From Ischnura elegans (lineage: Eukaryota > Arthropoda > Insecta > Odonata > Coenagrionidae), in contig NC_060253.1 of NCBI RefSeq assembly GCF_921293095.1, forward strand, positions 81,629,992-81,693,991: a stretch of DNA of 64,000 nt, given 5' to 3'. A program made the position numbers and the translations under genes. Positions 57,801 through 64,000 of the stretch are shown piece after piece (the stretch's first letter is position 1; every line of letters begins with the position of its first letter). The notes under the pieces are model-generated. The model was not told where the DNA came from, made no database searches, and saw nothing but the letters and a program-made list of their open reading frames with translations.

Positions 57801-60800
57801 CATGTTCCAAGTGAACCTATTTCATGGCCCACCGCCGGCGACGTTAGCCCGGCATATTAGTTGTAGTTTATTGTACCGGAGGGAAGGTGTCCGTACGGTT
57901 ACAGTATATATATGAACTTTGTGTATGATTTGGTCTGATATTTTTCTCAGTTAAGTCACCAAGTCAATTGTGCGGCATACTCTGCTGAGTATCGCTGTAT
58001 CGCCATCAGTTGGTGTGTATTATTGCAAATGATGTTCATTGGATTAGGTCTGGATTGTGTCTGGAAAGAGGAATAGTTCTTCAAAAGATCCATTTTCTCT
58101 TCGCAGTGTGAAGTTCGGCAGTTGCAGCAGAGCATAGAGGACCTTAAGAGAGAGGCTCAGTTTGACCGTGAGACATTGGATCTGTGGGAGGAAGAAATTT
58201 TCCGGAAAGAGAAGGAAAACCAAGTTATTGACTGCTACTTCCATGAGGATAACTTGAAAGTTAAGGTGAGTGCCATTCAAAATGCTGGGCTGTAATACCA
58301 TATTTCTCCTATTATAGTCCCCCCCCCCTAATTTTGAGGCTTGAGTTTCGGAAAAAAAAATAAAAAAATAGGTTTGAATATAGTCCCCCTTTTTTTACCA
58401 TGGGCATTTTTGGAAAAAAAGGGGGGACTATATTCATACAAATACATTACTTAAGGTCTTGCCAATAGCCAAGCGTAGTAACTTAGTATCACCTATTTAG
58501 CTGTTTTATGGGCCACTAAGCAGACCTCTTCCTTTGGCACTTCCCCCTTTCAAGTAGAATGAAATTTGTTTCCTTTACTTTAACAGATCTTTTCAGGTTT
58601 GTAATTTCTCGTATTTCTAGACTGCCCATATTTTTCTTGATTTTTTTACTGATCACAGTTAAAAATTAATGCTATCATCCTGAAATTTTCAAGGTATACA
58701 AATCAACAATTGTATAAGAACAGGTGCTGAGATAAAATGTTCACCTTTGAGATGCAATTGATTATTGGCATGGATCTACTCTGTCCTTGAAATTTTCAAA
58801 ATTCAACATGGTAGTATAACAATGTAATATATCAGGAACTCACAATAAATATGACAAGTTAAGCAGATTTGGTGCATCCTTCTCTGTATGTCCTTCAACA
58901 AATATACTATGTAGAAAATCTAGCTGGTGATCTTATAAAGTCAAAAGTGGATGACTAAAGATGAATTTGACTTTCCTCTCCATGCCCCAATTTACCTCTG
59001 AATGATTATGTTTACGTTTTATCATTCAACTTGAACTGCTAGGTCAACTTGCAACGGCATGAATACATAACTGTCTGAATTAGTGAGATCTTTGCAGGAG
59101 CAAAACCGTCAGCTGGAGAGGCTTCAGTTGGAAGTGACTGGCAAGCAGCGTGAAATGGACAAACTGAACTGCGACGTGCAGTCGCTCGAGCTAGCCTTGG
59201 AGAACATGTGCACTTTGTTCCGCAAGATGCACACCAACCGGCAGTACCTCATAGAACAGTGGGAGTCCTGCGTTGCCTATATGGCCAAGCGTGATGAAGA
59301 TATAAGCATTGCTCGTCATGTGAGTGCATAATTACATGTTTTGTGGGATTTCTGGACAAATTAAAATTGAAACATTTTTGTTAAAGATATTAGTCAAACA
59401 ATTACCAAATGGTAATATTTTCCCTTCATTTTAAGCAATTTTGGTATACATGTTTGAGTAATAAGGACTTTGCTTCTTATGCTGCAGTTGGTCTTTCTGT
59501 ATTTGAACATTTTAACATAAATGCGATGGTGGTTGGCGTAACATGGTGAAACTCCTTCATGATGCACAAAGGTTAAGAAAAGACTTCGCTGTTTCACAAA
59601 ATAAATTATATTTGCGACCGGTTTCGATACAGTGTATCATCATCTGGCAATTACAAGTATCAGTACATAGAATTTATACCCTTGAAGGCGTTAGAGGGGC
59701 GGTGAGGTGGAGGTGGAGAAAGGGGGGGGAAGGATGGGGGAGGGGGTAAGGGAAAGGAAGGTAGGTTTGGGAAGTACGTCGCTGATGGGTCACTGCACGG
59801 GGTATGAAAATTTTCAAACAAGTGTGGATGCAAGCCCGTGTGTGGATGCATCCTGCTGCCAAACAAAAAAAAAATTCTTTCCAATGAAGAGATGAGCTTG
59901 AGGTGAGTTGTCGGAGTGACATTTTTTTTAAATATTCTGATCCCATTAATAAGCACTAGGATCACCTGCTAGTAATAAAAACCTAACCAGATAATTCCAA
60001 TCAGGGTCAAACACATCCCCTTTGAGCCACCTACCAGGATTTTAATTCTAGGGTTGTCCAAAGCCTTCCCCCAGAACTTTAATTCTATAGGAAACCTTCA
60101 GCAGGTACTGAAACAAATACATACTACATTTACATGGTTACCACACCCTAACTGTTATGTAGGAAGGTAAAAATTTGAAATGCTTGATGCAATCAGTCTT
60201 TTGACATAACATGAAGTTTTGAAATTATGAATTTATAGGTGCATACAAAATTCACGCTAGTTCACACTGAGAAAGAACAGGAAGAAAAGACAGGTTGAAT
60301 GATGAGTCACCCACAGAGAGAGTTTGTATATTTTTGGAGTGATATGAATGGTGTAAAATTCTCTTAATAATACTTACATTATCATATTCAGAAAAGTATG
60401 TTGGGAAAAGATCCAACAGCAACTCCAAAAATAAATGCAAAATTAACACAAATAAAAAATTAACTAATAGACATACCTGTGGAAACATTGTGTTCATTAA
60501 TTTTATGTGAAAATACCCAAATTAGACTATGTTAAAATGCACAAAGGTTAAGAAAAGACTTAGCTGTTTCACAAAATAAAATATATTTGCGACCGGTTTC
60601 GATACAGCGTATCATCATCTGGCAATTACAAGTATCAGTACATAGAATTTATACCCTTGAAGGCATTAGAGGGGCGGTGGAGTGGAGGTGGAGAAAGGGG
60701 AGGGGGGAAGAATGGGGGAGGGGGTAAGGGAAGGGAAGGTAGGTTTGGGAAGTATGTCGCTGATGGGACACTGCCCGGGGTAGCCGAGGGTTGGTGTATG

Positions 60801-62610
60801 ATGACGAAATACGGGGAGGGGTGTTATGGAGTGGTGAGTGGCATCCGTAATGGTTTCTCAGAAAAAACATTGAAAAGTGCAGGTGAATGGTGAGAATACA
60901 ATTGCTCGTTAACTAATGTTATGTTGGGTGAGGTTTGGCCCACTAAAATTTCCAACTGCTCGAGTGCATCAAGCCTTGGGCCGTTGTTTTCTTTAAGTAG
61001 GATTATCGGTTCGAAATCGCTATTGTGTGGTCGGAATCCAAGAGGTGTTTGGCAAAGTATGAGGTTTTATTTACAAATTACGGATGCCACTCACCACTCC
61101 ATAACACCCCTCCCCATATTTTGTCATCATACACCAACCCTCGGCTACCCCGTGCAGTGACCCATCAGCGACGTACTTCCCAAACCTACCTTCCTTTCCC
61201 TTACCCCCTCCCCCATCCTTCCCCCCCCTTTCTCCACCTCCACCTCACCGCCCCTCTAACGCCTTCAAGGGTATAAATTCTATGTACTGATACTTGTAAT
61301 TGCCAGATGATGATACACTGTATCGAAACCGGTCGCAAATATATTTTATTTTGTGAAACAGCTAAGTCTTTTCTTAACCTTTGTGCATTTTAACATAGTC
61401 TAATTTGGGTATTTTCACATAAAATTAATGAACACAATGTTTCCACAGGTATGTCTCTTAGTTAATTTTTTATTTGTGTTAATTTTGCATTTATTTTTGG
61501 AGTTGCTGTTGGATCTTTTCCCAACATACTTTTCTGAATATGATAATGTAAGTATTATTAAGAGAATTTTACACCATTCATATCACTCCAAAAATATACA
61601 AACTCTCTCTGTGGGTGACTCATCATTCAACCTGTCTTTTCTTCCTGTTCTTTCTCAGTGTGAACTAGCGTGAATTTTGTATGCACCTATAAATTCATAA
61701 TTTCAAAACTTCATGTTATGTCAAAAGACTGATTGCATCAAGCATTTCAAATTTTTACCTTCCTACATAACAGTTAGGGTGTGGTAACCATGTAAATGTA
61801 GTATGTATTTGTTTCAGTACCTGCTGAAGGTTTCCTATAGAATTAAAGTTCTGGGGGAAGGCTTTGGACAACCCTAGAATTAAAATCCTGGTAGGTGGCT
61901 CAAAGGGGATGTGTTTGACCCTGATTGGAATTATCTGGTTAGGTTTTTATTACTAGCAGGTGATCCTAGTGCTTATTAATGGGATCAGAATATTTAAAAA
62001 AAATGTCACTCCGACAACTCACCTCAAGCTCATCTCTTCATTGGAAAGAATTTTTTTTTTGTTTGGCAGCAGGATGCATCCACACACGGGCTTGCATCCA
62101 CACTTGTTTGAAAATTTTCATTACAATGAGGAGGTGAGTCCTTGTAGTAAGTTCAACCATTCCTGATTGATAAATTTTATTTTTTTTAGCTTGTTGCACT
62201 TGTCTCTTGATCCATTTTTCATTTCACTGAAACCAACTCCTATTAGCCTTCTGTTGTTGTGTGATTGGAGAGTTAAGTGATTAGATTTTATTTCATTAAT
62301 CCAGACAATTATTCTAGCTGCAATGGTGACTAGATGAATTTTCAATTGATGCGAAATGCCGCAAGGATTTTGATGCTTTTGATTGACTAAAGATGAATCC
62401 ATTTTCTTATGAGAGCAGGAGGTGAATGGGCTGCAGGGAGCTGAGCTGCAGTGTCGTGAGACGCGGGTTGAAGAGGAGCGCTTCCTGCAGAGCCTGCAGC
62501 GTGACAACCGACAGGCCGAATGGCAATCGCAGACACTGAAACGAGAGGGTGCTGTGCTCGAGGGGCACAGGGATCGAGCCATGCACCAAGTTAACCAGCT
62601 CAAGACCAAT
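48789..62610 (+). CDS. CCDC39: CCDC39 orthologue, axonemal ruler coiled-coil protein (5' part, six exons)
   Basis: Coding exons 48789-48884, 49782-49901, 53688-53834, 58107-58265, 59098-59319 and 62419-62610 encode 312 residues. All are phase 0 with GT-AG borders, and the frame stays open. CCDC39 pairs with CCDC40 along doublet microtubules as the 96-nm ruler that sites radial spokes, the nexin-dynein regulatory complex and inner dynein arms. The diagnostic block FRKMHTNRQYLIEQWESCVA...AKRDEDI matches human [20 protein letters not shown]...QKRDGDI (remembered sequence). The first exon (GWTDGYHVPVLNEENEKL) matches the human N-terminus. The rest is charged heptad-rich coiled coil. An in-frame TAG lies upstream of the ATG, and a CAG acceptor at 48758-48760 suggests a 5'-UTR intron. 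The vertebrate protein is about 940 aa, so roughly two thirds lie beyond the window. Confidence 0.9.
49782..49901 (+). CDS. CCDC39: CCDC39 coding exon 2 (40 residues)
   Basis: Acceptor TATAG|GTG and donor CAG|GTAGGA. Encodes VEGMLKDKAAFILKTEDLTN followed by a helical stretch ending in FRQHVQ. Its length corresponds to the second segment of the vertebrate protein. Confidence 0.85.
50678..50752 (+). repeat. tRNA-derived SINE head in CCDC39 intron 2
   Basis: GGTGTAACTGCGGTAGCATA acts as an A-box-like segment and GGGTTTGAATCCTGGC as a B box at tRNA spacing. The sequence continues into an unrelated body, as in a tRNA-derived SINE. Confidence 0.6.
51250..51420 (+). pseudogene. Penelope-like GIY-YIG endonuclease, C-terminal fragment
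   Basis: The frame reads SHFVEHLWESGHNRDFIAEV then LDHA, a TAG stop, then MGKNMDILEELEIKR. The combination H(L/I)..SGH ... KG..M..LEELEI is the C-terminal signature of the Penelope-like endonuclease. A second relic with GPRLDALEQLEI lies at 60852-61076. The reverse transcriptase part is missing. Confidence 0.6.
51787..52741. mobile_element. mariner element, internally deleted (955 bp)
   Basis: Terminal repeats CAGGGTGGTATCCAGAAGTA and their inverted copy extend about 30 bp and are flanked by TA (51785-51786, 52742-52743). The interior carries a minus-strand mariner transposase relic. Full mariners are near 1.3 kb, so about 0.35 kb is missing. Confidence 0.92.
51888..52601 (-). pseudogene. 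mariner transposase, broken
   Basis: The N-terminal part (52560-52370) reads MEQNLEQRYAIKFCCKI, then IFEWHKLFRDGRELVEDD and AGHPSTS. It jumps directly to KSKVKAMLIAFFDRRGIV, so the second helix-turn-helix and the first catalytic aspartate region are deleted. A separate frame (52169-51891) has YSPDVAPPNFFLYPRIKR, where mariners have YSPDLAP.DFF, so the third catalytic Asp is Asn. It ends with FQKAFTAWKTRYQKC. The element cannot encode an active enzyme. Confidence 0.9.
53688..53834 (+). CDS. CCDC39: CCDC39 coding exon 3 (49 residues)
   Basis: Acceptor TTTCAG|GCT and donor GAG|GTGAGG. Encodes ALINSFRKCADSEDHM through CHQNNGLE, charged and helical. Confidence 0.85.
54029..54859. mobile_element. 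TTAA-flanked piggyBac-type MITE (831 bp)
   Basis: Starts CCCTTTCGC and ends CTTGAAAGGG, with TTAA on both sides (54025-54028, 54860-54863). CCC...GGG ends plus TTAA fit piggyBac mobilisation. No transposase is present. The inner GGGACCCAAAGTGAGGC resembles sequence near 55910, so a related copy may begin at 55275. Confidence 0.65.
56852..56925 (+). repeat. tRNA-derived SINE head in CCDC39 intron 3
   Basis: TAGTGCACATGGATAGAGCAC resembles an A box and D arm, and GGGTTTGAGTGCAAGTC a B box, in a 74-bp span. The stems are incomplete, so it is a SINE or tRNA relic. It differs from the copy at 50678. Confidence 0.55.
57064..57652. mobile_element. Non-autonomous element with GGTNGTTACGAGAGC ends
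   Basis: The left end GCTGGGTGGTTACGAGAGC is mirrored by the right end GCTCTCGTAATCACCCGCAA, about 20 of 25 positions. A proline-rich open stretch inside (57342-57578, containing GKLYRTGSLKIDYRTG) is not assignable. No target duplication is evident. Confidence 0.4.
58107..58265 (+). CDS. CCDC39: CCDC39 coding exon 4 (53 residues)
   Basis: Acceptor TTCGCAG|TGT and donor AAG|GTGAGT. Contains LKREAQFDRETLDLWEEEIF, matching the LKCQMNWDQQALEAWLEE region of the human protein. Confidence 0.88.
58314..58433. repeat. Short palindromic repeat with TATAGTCCCCC ends
   Basis: TATAGTCCCCCC occurs at both ends in opposite orientation around a homopolymer-rich 100 bp, with one extra internal copy. It resembles a small MITE in intron 4. 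Confidence 0.5.
59098..59319 (+). CDS. CCDC39: CCDC39 coding exon 5 (74 residues), signature exon
   Basis: Acceptor TTTGCAG|GAG and donor CAT|GTGAGT. Carries FRKMHTNRQYLIEQWESC and AKRDEDI, the most conserved block used to name the gene. Confidence 0.92.
59563..59803 (-). repeat. Truncated Penelope-type terminal repeat, copy A
   Basis: Matches the start of copy B (60538-60851) in the same orientation and stops at CACGGGGT. The minus strand contains CCAGATGATGATACACTG then TATCGAAACCGGTC, a hammerhead-like core (59614-59648). Confidence 0.7.
59804..60851. repeat. Left arm of a 2.3-kb palindrome in CCDC39 intron 5
   Basis: About 1048 bp whose reverse complement lies at 61077-62121. The first 734 bp look like ordinary intron sequence, and 60538-60851 is Penelope terminal repeat copy B. 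I found only scattered single-base differences between the arms. Confidence 0.9.
60852..61076 (-). pseudogene. Penelope-like endonuclease C-terminal fragment (palindrome spacer)
   Basis: The minus strand encodes DFEPIILLKENNGPRLDALE and QLEILVGQTSPN. A partial FAKHLLDSDHT sits in another frame just upstream, so one frameshift is present. H-L-x-x-S-x-H followed by G-x-x-L-x-x-L-E-x-L-E-I is the C-terminal signature of Penelope-like GIY-YIG endonucleases. The spacer between the two inverted terminal repeats is thus the end of a Penelope-like gene. Confidence 0.6.
61077..62121. repeat. Right arm of the 2.3-kb palindrome
   Basis: Reverse complement of 59804-60851. It begins with Penelope terminal repeat copy C (61077-61386, hammerhead-like core at 61302-61336 on the plus strand) and continues into the inverted intron segment. 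Confidence 0.9.
62419..62610 (+). CDS. CCDC39: CCDC39 coding exon 6 (64 residues)
   Basis: Acceptor GAGCAG|GAG and donor AAT|GTGAGT. The end LKREGAVLEGHRDRAMHQVN and QLKTN aligns without gaps to human LKDELDSLKATVNRTSSDLE and ALRKN. By this alignment about 21 residues between exons 5 and 6 are unaccounted for. Confidence 0.85.
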
Positions 62611-64000
62611 GTGAGTTTCCTTTTGACTATGCTCAAACTTATGCATTCCTCAAGAGACATCCATGAAATGGGGGTTTGTGTTACAATTTAAATACATCTG
62701 AAAAAGGGGTGGAAAAATGATGCAGGGCAAAAAAAGCACTTTCAAGATATAACAATAGGAGTAATGTTTTTATTTCCTTTTCTTAAAAATCAAGTGAACA
62801 TAGAAAGTAGACGACCGATATGAAATGAGAGTCAGTGGAAAGGATTGACAAACTAGCAAAAAAGAGTTTTATTGCTAAATATGTTTACACACTCATGAGT
62901 TATGTTGAGTCTGCACCACATTTTTCTCCTTTTTCTTAGAGGACATAATATTTATGTACTTGATAAAGGTTGAAAACAATCATCTGCGTAACAGTTTTAT
63001 TTTTTCTCCAACTCACTTCTCTTTTTAGAATTTTTCGTTCAAAGTTTTGAAAAATCTATCACCAAAAACTATAAAATTAACATTAATTTCTTCATCACCA
63101 GTTTTTTATGTTTATTCTTCATTAGCCAGTGTACAATGACCCTTTCATCAACTCTCTGTGTAATTTATTAATGTCTCCCTTTTCAATGTTTTGTTATTCT
63201 CAGCATACACTATTTACTTCTCATCTAATTGCCTTTAAAGAGTTGTGCAAATGGCTGAAATGTTTCTCCTGTTATGTTTTTAACCACCTCTGTACATATT
63301 TGTAATGTCTTAGCTGAGCTTTTTTCACTCTGAAAAAGATTTTCAAAATGTTGTAACTTTTATTTAATACGATTAGCCTTGAAGCTGTAGTTGTAACAAT
63401 GTTTAACTTTGGCTTCCTTTGGCCACAGCAAGTGCATGTTAGCCTTTCCTGTACTGGTAAATTAATGCCTGATCATCACTGAAGAGACTTTAGAAGAGAC
63501 CTATGAGACTTAAGCATTAATCCACCCTATTTACCTTTCAGCTTTTCTCTCTCTGGGGCTCCTTCACTGTCTCCTTGGCAATGCACATTAAACAAAAAAG
63601 GCCGAAGTCTTATCTCTCATGTCAATTTATTCCCTTCCTGATCTGTCTGTTGGCTACCATTGCTTGTGCCGTGCAATCTGAGCATAATTAGATTGCCAAC
63701 ATGTCACCCCAACTCGTTCTAACTTTCTGGAGTGCGCTTATGTGTGGTACCCAGTCTACAAATCCACTAAGCATTCCAAAGTTTTCTAATAATATTTTAG
63801 AATCTTTTTCACTAAATTCTGCTTGCTGGAATAGAATATTCCTGAACTAAAACTGACCATTATCCCAGTAGTCTGTAGCTCTTGCCTCCATTCATCCATG
63901 AATTATCTTAAGCACCAGTTATAGAAAGCAGTGAGTGTGCATGTACTTACTCTGCTTATCCTCTGAGCCAGTGGTATAGCTAAGGGGGCACCCTACCTCT
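62611..64000. other. CCDC39 intron after exon 6, no further exon recognised
   Basis: No open segment with coiled-coil character and splice sites was seen before the window ends. The last 30 bp (GGTATAGCTAAGGGGGCACC) resemble the start of the C/G-rich dispersed repeat family at 25577 and 36446. Confidence 0.45.

Overview
This is a repeat-rich eukaryotic window, most likely from an arthropod and probably an insect. The evidence is AT-rich DNA, spliced genes with GT-AG introns, and a dense nest of arthropod-type transposons (PIF/Harbinger, piggyBac, mariner, pogo-like, Penelope-like, Ty3/gypsy, a jockey/CR1-type LINE). No bacterial gene organisation is present.

Region by region. 1-4185: a small eroded Ty3/gypsy fossil (834-2066) and a 167-bp palindromic MITE (2718-2884). 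4189-12873: a PIF/Harbinger-type DNA transposon with matching terminal inverted repeats (TIRs) and a TTA target duplication; it carries the N-terminal fragment of its transposase and was entered by a Ty3/gypsy element (4757-9270) with identical LTRs. 13099-43145: a second, very distant pair of TTA-flanked Harbinger-like ends brackets about 30 kb of nested elements: MITEs, a gypsy integrase fossil (22554-23545), a fossil of an unrecognised DNA-transposon-like element with repeated TGTCCCGTACGTAACA sites (about 23594-26645), and a 13.6-kb foldback-like structure (29100-42665). That structure has two inverted arrays of a 346-bp satellite around a decayed SWIM-type (MULE-like) transposase with an Ulp1-type protease exon. 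It has itself been invaded by two pogo-like elements, a LINE fragment and a 2-kb TIR element that carries a spliced DUF4806-type gene. 43600-47523: a decayed piggyBac element with a nested Harbinger-type MITE.

48539-62610 holds the one clear host gene: the first six coding exons of the orthologue of CCDC39, the coiled-coil half of the CCDC39/CCDC40 molecular ruler of motile axonemes. All six exons are phase 0 and collinear with the vertebrate protein as I remember it. A perfect palindromic RFX X-box (48539-48552) lies about 240 bp upstream of its start codon, as expected for a ciliary gene. The introns contain tRNA-derived SINE heads, a Penelope-like element interrupted by a mariner, TTAA-type MITEs, and in intron 5 a near-perfect 2.3-kb palindrome built around another Penelope-like remnant. 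The gene runs off the right edge.

The most unusual objects are the satellite-armed foldback element with SWIM and Ulp1 remnants, the DUF4806-carrying TIR element, the element with repeated TGTCCCGTACGTAACA sites, and the recent palindrome inside CCDC39. Everything comes from reading the sequence by eye; family names rest on remembered motifs, not on database searches.
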